Part shown: positions 16,811 through 26,404 of the stretch, piece by piece
How the letters are laid out: every line of letters starts with the position of its first letter
How positions within the stretch are numbered: the first letter of the stretch is position 1
Assembly: GCA_964549275.1 (NCBI GenBank)
Contig: CAZJUP010000003.1
Coordinates: 1-64,000 of the forward strand
Direction: 5' to 3'
Length of the DNA: 64,000 nucleotides
Source of the DNA: CAZJUP01 sp964549275
Lineage (GTDB): Bacteria > Fidelibacterota > Marinisomatia > Marinisomatales > TCS55
Notes under the pieces: model-generated
The model's input: the letters and a program-made list of their open reading frames with translations, nothing else
Told to the model about the DNA's origin: nothing
Databases searched by the model: none
Program-made: the position numbers and the translations under genes

Positions 16811-18511
16811 CTAATCCGGGACTTCGTCAATTTGACTGGGGTCCAGATAGTCCTCCGCATATTTTAGATATATTTTCTCTTTTACAAAAACTTCAAACAA
16901 CTGAGCATCAATATGCGCATCATTTTTCATAAATCCGAGAATTCTCATGGCCTGGCTTAGGGTCTTTCCTTTCTTATAGGGTCTGTCCCTGGCTGTGAGC
17001 GCTTCAAATATATCCGCAATAGCCATAATTTTTGCCTGGACAGACATTTCATTTTTGGTCAACCCTTTTGGATATCCTGTACCATCCAGTTTTTCATGGT
17101 GGCCTCCGGCGAATTCAGGTACATTTTTCAAATGTTTCGGATAGGGTAATTCTTCCAGCATTTTAATCGTCATTACAATGTGGTCATTGATCACCTGCCG
17201 CTCTTCCGGGGTTAGTGTCCCCCGTTGAATACATAAATTGTACACTTCATTTTCCGATAAAAATCCCTGAACTTTTCCATTGGGCTTCCATCGATATTCT
17301 GCAATGCGCTTTACCCGATCTTTCTTATCGGGACTCATAAATTCTCCCCCAATATTTGTTTCACGGATAAACTTGAAATCATCTGTAAGCTGTAGCATTT
17401 CTCGACGGTGACCTTTTTTCAATCTATCAATGTGTTCCTTTTTTTCATCGGGAGATAAAGTATTATTTCTCTCGATGGTAAGTTCTTTTTTAAGTCGTTG
17501 AATTTCCCGGTCCCGCCTTAAGATTCCAAATCGTGTTTCAACTTCATGGATGCGGTCATAAATGGTCTCCAGTTTTGTCGCTTTATCCACTACATATTCC
17601 GGTGTAGTGACCTTTCCGCAGTCGTGAAGCCATGCGGCAATTTTTAATTCATACATTTCTTTTTCTGAAAAAGTGACATCCTTAAACGGCCCCGTTTTTT
17701 CATTGTGAACGGCTTCAGCCAGCATCATGGTAATTTCCGGAACGCGAGCACAATGGCCCCCTGTATAGGGCGATTTTGAGTCAATGGCAGACGCAATTAA
17801 TTTTATAAAGGATTCAAAAAGCGCCTCTAAATCCCGAATCAGGTTTTTATTGGTAATGGCCACCGCTGCCTGGCTGGCCAGGGCTTCCACCATACTTTGA
17901 ATTTCTTCTGAAAAAGGAATGATTACCGAGGATTTTTGAGACTGGGCATTCAACAACTGCAATACACCGATAATTTCATTCTCATGATTTTTAAGGGGTA
18001 CGGTTAAAAAAGATTTAGAGCGATACCCTGTTTTTTCATCGAAGGCTTTTGTCCCGGAGAAATCAAATCCTTTTGCAGTGTAGGCGTCTTCTATATTTAC
18101 CGTTTCGCCGGTGAGTCCCACATAGGCTGCAATCATATTTTTATTGGGTACACCATCATCTAAATATAATTTGACAGGATAAAACGGAATATCTTTCCCT
18201 GATGTTCCCCCCATATGAAAATCTAAAGAATCTGTTTTCATAATTTCAAATTTTAATCGATTATCCTCCGTCATCATATAGAGTGTGCCCCCGTCTGAAT
18301 TGGCTATCCGCTTGGCTTCAAGGAGAATCATTTCCAGAAGTTTATTCATATCTTTTTCCTTGGAAAGTGCCAAGCCAATATCGGCCAGGTTACGGATTTG
18401 CTGTTCTAAGTCCCGAATATAGGTATGAACATAATCCGGTGCCTCAGAGAGGTATTGGGCCACCCGAATGGATGAAGGAGTTGTTTTTGATATGGGTTTT
18501 TTCGGACTCAT
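16811..18511 (-). CDS. GAF/HD-GYP cyclic-di-GMP phosphodiesterase-like protein
   Basis: A 566-residue protein. A GAF sensor domain spans about 35-225 (ANSDGGTLYMMTEDNRLKFE, then KSFLTVPLKNHENEIIGVLQ). The HD-GYP domain follows with SPYTGGHCARVPEI, the metal pair HDCGK, and HHEKLDGTGYPKGL. About 100 residues, partly charged helix, are inserted between the HD and GYP motifs, as in one HD-GYP subgroup. Such proteins degrade c-di-GMP. No membrane helix is present. The gene runs divergently from the large acyl-CoA synthetase fusion and upstream of the SLC13 permease. Confidence 0.9.
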   Translation of the reverse strand: MSPKKPISKTTPSSIRVAQYLSEAPDYVHTYIRDLEQQIRNLADIGLALSKEKDMNKLLEMILLEAKRIANSDGGTLYMMTEDNRLKFEIMKTDSLDFHMGGTSGKDIPFYPVKLYLDDGVPNKNMIAAYVGLTGETVNIEDAYTAKGFDFSGTKAFDEKTGYRSKSFLTVPLKNHENEIIGVLQLLNAQSQKSSVIIPFSEEIQSMVEALASQAAVAITNKNLIRDLEALFESFIKLIASAIDSKSPYTGGHCARVPEITMMLAEAVHNEKTGPFKDVTFSEKEMYELKIAAWLHDCGKVTTPEYVVDKATKLETIYDRIHEVETRFGILRRDREIQRLKKELTIERNNTLSPDEKKEHIDRLKKGHRREMLQLTDDFKFIRETNIGGEFMSPDKKDRVKRIAEYRWKPNGKVQGFLSENEVYNLCIQRGTLTPEERQVINDHIVMTIKMLEELPYPKHLKNVPEFAGGHHEKLDGTGYPKGLTKNEMSVQAKIMAIADIFEALTARDRPYKKGKTLSQAMRILGFMKNDAHIDAQLFEVFVKEKIYLKYAEDYLDPSQIDEVPD

Positions 18512-18795
18512 GATAAAGTTGCCCGCGGGAACATTCTTAAACTTACACAGCCCTTAAATGATCCTCAAATAATTAAATGGTCTTTTTACTCAAGGAGTAA
18601 TCTGCCCTTTCACATCTCAACAGTAAGCCCTTTTATTAGACGTGAATAGAAACAGTTATTTTCCTTTCTTCTTTTGTAGTTTGCTGGTATCACTATTAGC
18701 ATTATTATATTTTCAACGTTGGAACAAGGATAAATACAGGGAACGTATCTACATCTCATTAATTGGATAAAGCTGAATAAGAATTAAATTTTCAC
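18512..18795. promoter_or_regulatory. Divergent promoter region
   Basis: 284 bases between the HD-GYP gene (minus) and the fusion gene (plus). A possible sigma-70 promoter for the plus gene is TTGCTG at 18681-18686 and TATTAT at 18703-18708, with a 16-base spacer. No gene or strong repeat was seen. Confidence 0.3.
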
Positions 18796-21700
18796 ATGGA
18801 TAAAAATGCCATATCACCCAATTCGTTTTACCAGAAAGCCCGAGACCATTCCCTATCTTTAAACGATTTGTTTCATACAGCAGAATCTCTTCTTTCCGAT
18901 GGTAACTCGAACGCCATTCATTCGTTTTTAGAATTAGGACATCTCCCGGAGATTAATGAGACCCTCACTCAATCTGGGAAAACTGAGGATTGGTTCAATC
19001 TCTTAGAACGGCTCATTTTACATTCCAACTTTCAGGTTCGCCATCTCTTAGAACAGCGTGCAAAACGCTATGGAGATAAACCTTACCTCCGATGGATAAA
19101 AGGTGAAAAGTTGTCTACCATGAGCTATTCTGGCGTCTTGCAGATTGTTCGTAAAATTGGATTATCGTTAGAAAAATACCGGAATAAAAAATTAGTTGTG
19201 GGTATCTTTACACCAAACACCTTAAACGGAGCATTGGTGGATTTAGCTTGTTTATCATATAATATCCCTGTCGTGCCCATTCCTGCAAATCTCTCCCCTG
19301 AACATTTAAAATATATTTTGCATCACAGCGAAATGACCCATGTGTTTATAGGCGGTCAAAAGCCCTATTCCACCCTTAAAGAAGCCCGAATTAAGTCTGA
19401 TACACTGGTTTTCATCCATTTGAATGAGGCACACCCTGTCTTGCAAAACGGTGTTACCTGGGAGAATTTTTTAACCCTCTCAAAAGTCAACCAGTGCGAA
19501 ATGATTGCTGAAAATACAGATTTTCCAGCAACCATTATGTACACCTCTGGTACAACAGACAATCCAAAGGGAATTATATTTACCCAAAATAATATTATTA
19601 CCAAACGATTTGCCCGGGCTCTGGCATTACCTCAAATTGGTCCTAAGGATCATTTTTTATGCTTTTTACCTCTTTTCCACACATTTGGACGCTGGTTTGA
19701 ATTATTGGGAACATTATTTTGGGGAGCCTCCTATACCTTTACAGAATCCACCTCATTCAAGGTTTTGTTAAAAGATTTTTCTATCGCTAAACCCACAGTT
19801 TTAATCAGTATACCAAAACGATGGATCCAAATCCAGGAATATGTAGGAACTCAGGTTTCTTTGGAACGATCCTCCGAAAATGTGATTAAAAACGCAGTAA
19901 GGGATGTTACAGGAGGCCATCTGAAATGGGGACTCTCTGCGGCAGGATATTTGGACCCTGACACCTTTAAATTTTTCCAGCGCAATGGGATTCAATTATT
20001 AAGCGGGTATGGTATGACGGAAGCCACGGGAGGAATCACTATGACGCCGCCCTATGATTATGTTCCCGATTCTGTAGGGAAAGCGCTTCCCGGCATTAAT
20101 CTCAAATTAAACACCGATAATGAGTTGTTGCTAAAGGGTCCCTATGTTTCTCCGGGATATTTTAAACCAGAATCCGATGAACCCTATCTAGACGGATGGT
20201 TTCATACAGGTGATATCTTTCAAGAGAAAAAAGGGCATTATTTTATAGTTGACCGAAAAAAAGAGATTTATAAAAATACTCGTGGTCAAACAATTTCACC
20301 TCAAAAAATTGAAAACCTTTTCCAGGATTTTGATGCCATAAAATCTGTATTCTTGGTAGGAGATGGGTGTGAATACAATACAGTTCTCCTCTACCCGGAT
20401 CCGGAATTCACCTTTGTAGATTTGTCCACCCTGTCCGAAGATGAGATCCGAACCTATTTTAGTTCTTTGGTTTTTTCTGTGAATTCATTTTTACCGGCTT
20501 ACGAGCGGATAGTGAATTATGCCATCATTCACCGAAACTTTGACTCTCACCATGGAGAATTAACCCCAAAAGGAACCTATAAACGGAAAACCATTCTTAA
20601 AAATTTCCGAACTATTATCGACCCCATGTATGAAAAAAATTTTATCAGCTTGATTCATGGAGAAAAAGAAATTCAACTCCCCAATTGGTTGTTGAGAGAA
20701 AAAAAATTAATGCGGGGAGACATTTCATGGGATGGACAGGTTATTCGGGAATATGGCTTGAAGAACGGACTTCGGTGCCACTGGAATGAAACAATTCAAC
20801 TGGGCGATTTTACATATAAATCCTCTGAAACCGTCCTGAATATTGAGAAACTTTTACAAGACCCCACCTTATGGCTGGGGAACGGCGCTTTAGCGGACTT
20901 TGTCGGCTCCATTGGTTTTAGAGTCGTATCTTTTGAGCCTGTAGATTCCTTACAATTAAATTTAGATGCTTTACCTTTTTCTGAAGATAAATCAACGAAA
21001 ACACCAAAAGATTTGGCTACTGCCATACGGAAACATACTCCTTCACTAAAAAGTTTACATCTCGCTGCAGTTCAATCTTTGAAGTCTACGGGGTTTGAAG
21101 AAGGAATGTCTTTGTCTCACCTTTCCCAAGCCCTCAATGACACCACCCTCAACCCTGTAGCCACTCAGTTGCTACTTAGATTACAGCATCACCCATCGAT
21201 AAAAATAAGAATAAAGGTGTTGGAAATTCTTTTACCTCAATTGTCTGGGGAAATGTTTCTGGATTTATTACAAGAGATCATTCTCGCATCAATTGATGAT
21301 TCAGATTACCGTGAAATTGATATCACATTTTTGACCGAAACCCACTGCAAAACCTTATTAAAGGCTCTGGTAATATATCGGGGGAAATCCCAATTGAAAA
21401 AACAAGATGTCAAAGTGTGCACTCATTTGTTAAGTATTGTATCTCGTTACGGGATAATACATCCCGTTCTTTATTCAAAAATTCGATCTGAATTAGCATC
21501 ATGGACTCAAACCATAACTCAACAAACTCTAAAAAAAGAATCTGGTATTCATTTAAAAAATCTCACAAAAGGATTTAGGACTTGGCTGGGTCCCCCCCTT
21601 ACATTGGCTATCGATAGAGATACGGGAAAGGAATACCAATGGGATGATGTTATCGTTTTTGATGAAAATGTCTCGGACGATCTGCGACAGAGAATCAGGA

Positions 21701-23355
21701 CTGCAATTCACAAATCCACTCTTATTCGAGAGGCTGTATTTCTTTTCACTCAACGACATTTAATTCAATTAGAAGACATTCGATCCCAGGGTGTTTGGGT
21801 GACATTTTTAGGAAAAGCACATGGGAAAAGCGTGGTTCGGGTTCTTGTGCAAACTCGAGAATTAGAGTCTTTTAATCTTGTCATTAATCTCAATGAATCC
21901 TTAAGCGATAATATTTTTAATCGAGAAATTTATTGGCTCATGGTTACAGGTTCCTCTATTCATGGTGATAAACTTGTGGAAGATTTTGGAGGATTTTGGC
22001 CAGAATATGGATTATTTACTGAAGAGTACATTTCTGGGGAAACAGTCCAGCAATATTTAGAGAGAAAAAAAGAAGAAATAGAAGCAGGCAATCATCCAGA
22101 TCGATGGCAAATGCGCTGGCTTCATTTTATATGGAATGGCGTAACGGCATATTTGGAGTTTTGGAACCGTTCTGGATGTACACGGTTCATCAAAGAACCT
22201 TCTCCGAAAAATGTAATTATTCCTGAGTTTGATTACACTGTGGGTACACGCCTGATTTCTATCTCCGATCGAATAAAAGAGCCGTCTCTTTCCACCGTAT
22301 TGGGAATTCTGTATCGCGCCTATATTATCAAAACAGAAAAATTATTTCCTGGACTACACAGAATGGCGGAATGGGAAATATTATTAACTGTTGTTCTGGA
22401 AGTATTTGGTCAGGAGAATGGGAGTTCAATGCTACAATCCCTCGCGGTTGAAATTGGAGAGGATCCTTCTAGCTTTTCAGAATTAAAACTCACAAAAAAT
22501 CGTATAAACAAATTTATAAAGGAAATTGACAATTCCGGATTGCTTCCAAAACAAATTGTATTTGCCGCACTCCGATACCAACGATGGTTGGATCTAAACC
22601 CAGAGGCAACAAAAAAGGCTCGAGGTACCATTATCCAAGAATTATATAAAGACTATAATCTGCGTCAAGTCTCTGAAATGTACCCTGAAACACGATTGCG
22701 GTTTTTTTTGATGACCGCATTTCGGGAATCACATCCAATCCTGTTGGACCATCTAAGTTCTTTGATGAATCAGATGCGAAAAACCCAACTAACCGAAGAA
22801 GATTTTAGCACACAATTGCACCTCATTCATGACCAAGTTGAACTAAGTCCGGATGACCAATATTTTATGACGAGATTGGTTTATGAGCATGTTGATGCAG
22901 CTGATTATGCTGAATTGATTTCCCGGGAAATGGGTATGACCGGTCGATTGGATTTGGTTGTACTGGTTGAGGATAATAAGGAAGAACAATTTAGAATCCG
23001 CCCCCCCTTTCATCCAAAAGAAGTGGCACGATTCCACGCCTTATTATTGGAATCCAATCTTTCTGTTCAATTTCGAGTCCACCATGAATTTTTGCTCATC
23101 ATCGACAAAAAAGACCACTTGGCCGGTGGAGTATACTGGAAGGATAACGGATCGGGAATCGCTCACTTGGAAAAAGTGGTAATTGCTCCTCATTACCGCC
23201 GCAGAAATCTGAGTATTATTTTAATTGAAGAACTATTTCATCGATTAAAACCCCAGTTTAATCATTTAACTGTGGGATTTTTTCAAGCTGGTTTATTTTA
23301 TAAACTGGGCTTTCAAATAGACAAAAAATATGGGGGATTAGTCAAACACTTTTAA
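18796..23355 (+). CDS. Giant fusion: AMP-forming acyl-CoA synthetase, long middle region, C-terminal GNAT
   Basis: A 1519-residue cytoplasmic protein. Residues about 75-620 are an adenylate-forming long-chain acyl-CoA synthetase: P-loop YTSGTTDNPKG at 249-259, LSGYGMTEATGG, GWFHTGDI, VDRKKEIYKNTRGQ, and a terminal Lys motif PKGTYKRK. About 700-860 is helical. About 1000-1200 looks kinase-like: EEYISGETVQQYL at about 1076 and EPSPKNVII at about 1134, where Glu replaces the usual catalytic Asp. About 1400-1515 is GNAT-like (VVIAPHYRRRNLSIILIEELF, then GLFYKLGF). The protein may activate an acyl group and transfer it to an amine, but this is inference. It stands alone, convergent with the oxidase-assembly operon. 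Confidence 0.75.
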   Translation: MDKNAISPNSFYQKARDHSLSLNDLFHTAESLLSDGNSNAIHSFLELGHLPEINETLTQSGKTEDWFNLLERLILHSNFQVRHLLEQRAKRYGDKPYLRWIKGEKLSTMSYSGVLQIVRKIGLSLEKYRNKKLVVGIFTPNTLNGALVDLACLSYNIPVVPIPANLSPEHLKYILHHSEMTHVFIGGQKPYSTLKEARIKSDTLVFIHLNEAHPVLQNGVTWENFLTLSKVNQCEMIAENTDFPATIMYTSGTTDNPKGIIFTQNNIITKRFARALALPQIGPKDHFLCFLPLFHTFGRWFELLGTLFWGASYTFTESTSFKVLLKDFSIAKPTVLISIPKRWIQIQEYVGTQVSLERSSENVIKNAVRDVTGGHLKWGLSAAGYLDPDTFKFFQRNGIQLLSGYGMTEATGGITMTPPYDYVPDSVGKALPGINLKLNTDNELLLKGPYVSPGYFKPESDEPYLDGWFHTGDIFQEKKGHYFIVDRKKEIYKNTRGQTISPQKIENLFQDFDAIKSVFLVGDGCEYNTVLLYPDPEFTFVDLSTLSEDEIRTYFSSLVFSVNSFLPAYERIVNYAIIHRNFDSHHGELTPKGTYKRKTILKNFRTIIDPMYEKNFISLIHGEKEIQLPNWLLREKKLMRGDISWDGQVIREYGLKNGLRCHWNETIQLGDFTYKSSETVLNIEKLLQDPTLWLGNGALADFVGSIGFRVVSFEPVDSLQLNLDALPFSEDKSTKTPKDLATAIRKHTPSLKSLHLAAVQSLKSTGFEEGMSLSHLSQALNDTTLNPVATQLLLRLQHHPSIKIRIKVLEILLPQLSGEMFLDLLQEIILASIDDSDYREIDITFLTETHCKTLLKALVIYRGKSQLKKQDVKVCTHLLSIVSRYGIIHPVLYSKIRSELASWTQTITQQTLKKESGIHLKNLTKGFRTWLGPPLTLAIDRDTGKEYQWDDVIVFDENVSDDLRQRIRTAIHKSTLIREAVFLFTQRHLIQLEDIRSQGVWVTFLGKAHGKSVVRVLVQTRELESFNLVINLNESLSDNIFNREIYWLMVTGSSIHGDKLVEDFGGFWPEYGLFTEEYISGETVQQYLERKKEEIEAGNHPDRWQMRWLHFIWNGVTAYLEFWNRSGCTRFIKEPSPKNVIIPEFDYTVGTRLISISDRIKEPSLSTVLGILYRAYIIKTEKLFPGLHRMAEWEILLTVVLEVFGQENGSSMLQSLAVEIGEDPSSFSELKLTKNRINKFIKEIDNSGLLPKQIVFAALRYQRWLDLNPEATKKARGTIIQELYKDYNLRQVSEMYPETRLRFFLMTAFRESHPILLDHLSSLMNQMRKTQLTEEDFSTQLHLIHDQVELSPDDQYFMTRLVYEHVDAADYAELISREMGMTGRLDLVVLVEDNKEEQFRIRPPFHPKEVARFHALLLESNLSVQFRVHHEFLLIIDKKDHLAGGVYWKDNGSGIAHLEKVVIAPHYRRRNLSIILIEELFHRLKPQFNHLTVGFFQAGLFYKLGFQIDKKYGGLVKHF

Positions 23356-23366
23356 TCCAATTGCCA

Positions 23367-23885
23367 TCAGTAGAGCATTAGATAAATAGCAACACCGGTA
23401 ACAGAAACATATAACCAAATAGGCAATGTAATTTTTGCTATTCTCCGGTGTCTTCCTAAATGAGCATTCCATCCCCTGTATAGTGTTATCAGCGCCATGG
23501 GAATGATGACCGCTGCAAGGATTATATGGGAAAACAAAATAAAATAATAGGTACTACCCCATTCACCTTCATATAATTTTGGCCCTGCCTTAAACCAGTG
23601 GTAAATCACATAGCTGACAAAAAATGCTGCTGAAGTCCCAAAAGATGATAACATAATAATTTTATGGCTATTACGGTTTTTACGTTTAATTAATATAAAA
23701 CCATAAATTAATAATATAGTTGTTATTCCATTTAAAATGGCGTTGAGCCGAGGCAAACCGGAAACATCCAGTACCCCTTCAATCCCTTCAGGACGTGGAC
23801 CCAAAATAAGAAATGCAACCGCCCCTGAAATAATAAAAGAAACTATGTAAATAATCCGTAGCCAAAAATTATCTTTTGACTCCAT
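23367..23885 (-). CDS. DUF420 membrane protein (cytochrome oxidase assembly, YozB/CtaM-like)
   Basis: A 172-residue inner-membrane protein with about five helices and conserved His in SHKIIM, YHWF and SHIILAAV. This is typical of DUF420, a family linked to heme-copper oxidase maturation (CtaM/YozB). TAATG overlap with the SCO gene couples them. It is the last gene of the oxidase A operon, and its end faces the fusion gene 11 bases away with no clear terminator. Confidence 0.82.
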   Translation of the reverse strand: MESKDNFWLRIIYIVSFIISGAVAFLILGPRPEGIEGVLDVSGLPRLNAILNGITTILLIYGFILIKRKNRNSHKIIMLSSFGTSAAFFVSYVIYHWFKAGPKLYEGEWGSTYYFILFSHIILAAVIIPMALITLYRGWNAHLGRHRRIAKITLPIWLYVSVTGVAIYLMLY

Positions 23886-24472
23886 TAGATTTCTTTCAAC
23901 AGTCTTTCCATATCTGCGTTCATTTTCTTGACTTCCTTTTCATCCGTACCGTTATAGTATCCCCGAATTCTTCCTTTACGATCCACCAGTGCAAATTTTG
24001 TACTATGAAAAACAATTTCATCCGGGTCACCAATTTTAAATCCATCTACGATGATGCGTTGAATATCTTCAATCGAGCCAGTTAAAAATTTCCATTTGTT
24101 CGTATCTGCATGATATCGTGAAGCATATTCTGTTAATATTTCCGGTGTATCGTAATCCGGATTTACCGAAATGGACACCAATCGAACATCATCATTTTCT
24201 TTTGTGTCCTTATGAACGAGATACATATGCCCTGTCATTACAGGACAAGGACCTGCGCAGGTTGTAAAGATAAAATCTGCCACCCATACTTTACCATGAA
24301 AATCTTTCAGAGATGTTACATCTCCCCGGCTGTCCGTTAATGAAAAATCAGGAACAGTTCCTAGAATCGGTAAAGGGGGAGAATTGATTTCTTTTAACAC
24401 ACGTACCGATAAAGCTGAGATTATTATTAATCCAAAAACAATAATCGTAACCATTTTGAAGTTCTTTGTCAT
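23885..24472 (-). CDS. SCO1/SenC-type copper chaperone
   Basis: A 195-residue protein with an N-terminal membrane anchor (about 8-22) and a periplasmic thioredoxin-like domain. The copper ligands are visible: Cys72 and Cys76 (TCAGPCPVM) and His156 (FHSTKF). SCO proteins deliver copper to, or reduce, the CuA site of oxidase subunit II. It lies between ctaB and DUF420 and overlaps ctaB by 4 bases (ATGA). A Cys-less relative is encoded at 26405-26905. Confidence 0.92.
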   Translation of the reverse strand: MTKNFKMVTIIVFGLIIISALSVRVLKEINSPPLPILGTVPDFSLTDSRGDVTSLKDFHGKVWVADFIFTTCAGPCPVMTGHMYLVHKDTKENDDVRLVSISVNPDYDTPEILTEYASRYHADTNKWKFLTGSIEDIQRIIVDGFKIGDPDEIVFHSTKFALVDRKGRIRGYYNGTDEKEVKKMNADMERLLKEI

Positions 24473-25356
24473 AGTTTTAGTCCTAAATCTATAATAATCA
24501 ATATTAATAACAGCGGAAGGTAAAATACGGAAGATTTAAGTAGCAATACAGCCCCTTTTCTGCTCTTATCACGGGCCAGAGGATAGGCAGATAAAAAGAA
24601 TAACAGAGAAAGAAGGGTTACCCCAACTACGTAGATATTCCCAAGCATTCCTGAAAAAAATGGTAAAATAGCCACGGGTATGATGAGCAGCAGATGCCAA
24701 AAGATTTGTCTTAAGGTTCGAACACCATCCGGTTCAACTACGGGCAGCATTTTTAATCCGGCACGGGCATAATCTTCCTTACAGATCCACGCAATGGAAT
24801 AAAAATGAGGGTGCTGCCATAGATACATAATTGCAAACATGATCCATGCTCCAGTACTGATTTCATTTACGGCTGCCGTCCATCCACCTACAACCGGCAA
24901 AGCACCGGGTATTGCTCCTATTGAAGTATTGATCCAGGTCAATCTCTTTAAAGGAGTATAAACTAACACGTATAAGAATGCGGTTAAGAGTGACAAAAAA
25001 CCAGTCAACACATTTACCATTCCTACCAACAATACACTTCCGGTTAATACAAGAAAAATACCAAAAAATAGAGCCCGGTGCGGTAAAATCAATCCGGCAG
25101 GAATCGGGCGGTTTTTTGTTCGCTCCATCAGTGAATCTACATCCCGTTCCAAATAATGATTCAAAGCTCCGCCTCCTCCGGCAGTTAAGGCAGTCCCTAA
25201 AAGTGTAAAAATTAATGTTTTCCAAGATTCTATCCCCATCCCACCCAAACAATATCCTAACACCGTTGAGACAAGAACCAGAGAAAGAATATTTGGTTTG
25301 GTTAATTCTATATAGGCCCCGAATAAAGACCGTTGTTTTTCTTTTTTTAATTTCAT
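24469..25356 (-). CDS. ctaB: Protoheme IX farnesyltransferase (heme O synthase)
   Basis: A 295-residue UbiA-type membrane prenyltransferase with about nine helices. The Asp-rich motif is NHYLERDVDSLMERTKNRPIP, and a second polar loop is WQHPHFYSIAWICKEDYARAG. It makes heme O from heme B. The ATG at 25356 is preferred over 25407 because it forms a TAATG overlap with the ctaA stop and gives the family N-terminus (YIELTKPN). Confidence 0.93.
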   Translation of the reverse strand: MKLKKEKQRSLFGAYIELTKPNILSLVLVSTVLGYCLGGMGIESWKTLIFTLLGTALTAGGGGALNHYLERDVDSLMERTKNRPIPAGLILPHRALFFGIFLVLTGSVLLVGMVNVLTGFLSLLTAFLYVLVYTPLKRLTWINTSIGAIPGALPVVGGWTAAVNEISTGAWIMFAIMYLWQHPHFYSIAWICKEDYARAGLKMLPVVEPDGVRTLRQIFWHLLLIIPVAILPFFSGMLGNIYVVGVTLLSLLFFLSAYPLARDKSRKGAVLLLKSSVFYLPLLLILIIIDLGLKL

Positions 25357-26342
25357 TACACTTTCATCCCTTTTAAAGGAAATACTCTTAGAGCTAACAA
25401 AGTACACCCTCCTAACAGTGCTGCTCCGGTTACTACATGGTAACTGGCAATGTATGGCGCTCTTTCAGTCCAAATTGTGAAGGCACCTAAGGTAAATTGG
25501 ACTAAAACCAGCCCAACAATCCCTATCAGGGTTCGCCGGATTTTTGGTGAAATATCGGGTGTCTTTATAAAACGAAGTCCAGAATAAAAAATAATTCCCG
25601 TCACGACTGCTCCTCCAGTCCGGTGCATGAAATGAAGGATAACCTGTCCTAAAGAAACCATATCTCTGTCAATTTCAAAAAGATGGTCATTAATTGTGTT
25701 CATCATCGTTTCATTAAAAGGAGGTAACCAAAACCCACCCATGGTAGGAAAATCCGGGATAGCCATCCCAGAGGCTGTGTGTCGCATTAGAGCGCCCAAA
25801 ATTAATTGAATGTACACTGCGCTCCCCATCACTATGACCCACGTCTTCATATTGGGAATGTCAATCTCTTTTCCGGTTTTACGCGTCTTTCTCTCAGCAG
25901 ATAGACTGTATGCTAAAACAATTGTCAAAATAAAAAAAGTTTGAGCTAGAATCCCATGTATAACGGATACAGCTGGGGGAAGAAAGAATAATACGGTAAT
26001 TCCTCCAAATAATCCCTGGATAATCACTAATGCTAACGCGGTGAATCCCAACCGTTTTACCCATATTCTCGGTTCCACGAACCCCAACCACACTGCCAGC
26101 ACAAGCATGAAAAATCCTACCGTTGTGGCCACCATTCTATGCCCGTGTTCATAGAAGATTCCACCCACCATTTCTGAGAGAGGAAATGCAAACATTTGCT
26201 TACCGTAGGTTGTAGGCCAATCTGGGACCGATAGCCCAACTTCGTGGCTTTTGACCAAAGCACCAGCGAAAATAAGAAACAATGTTGATGCCACCGTTAG
26301 TTTAGATAACCTACGGAGCCAAATCTGTGATGATGTTGCCAT
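25356..26342 (-). CDS. ctaA: Heme A synthase (COX15/CtaA)
   Basis: 328 residues from ATG at 26342; the TTG at 26408 would add an unlikely leader. Eight helices are expected. Conserved features are SVPDWPTTYGK, the histidine pair FYEHGHRMVA, and HFMHRTGGAVV in the second half. It converts heme O to heme A for aa3-type oxidases. It is encoded between the Cys-less SCO-like gene and ctaB. Confidence 0.92.
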   Translation of the reverse strand: MATSSQIWLRRLSKLTVASTLFLIFAGALVKSHEVGLSVPDWPTTYGKQMFAFPLSEMVGGIFYEHGHRMVATTVGFFMLVLAVWLGFVEPRIWVKRLGFTALALVIIQGLFGGITVLFFLPPAVSVIHGILAQTFFILTIVLAYSLSAERKTRKTGKEIDIPNMKTWVIVMGSAVYIQLILGALMRHTASGMAIPDFPTMGGFWLPPFNETMMNTINDHLFEIDRDMVSLGQVILHFMHRTGGAVVTGIIFYSGLRFIKTPDISPKIRRTLIGIVGLVLVQFTLGAFTIWTERAPYIASYHVVTGAALLGGCTLLALRVFPLKGMKV

Positions 26343-26404
26343 TTTGGATGAATTATGGTAAAATGAAGGGCGGAATCTACTAACGGTAAATGAACAAAAA
26401 TGAT

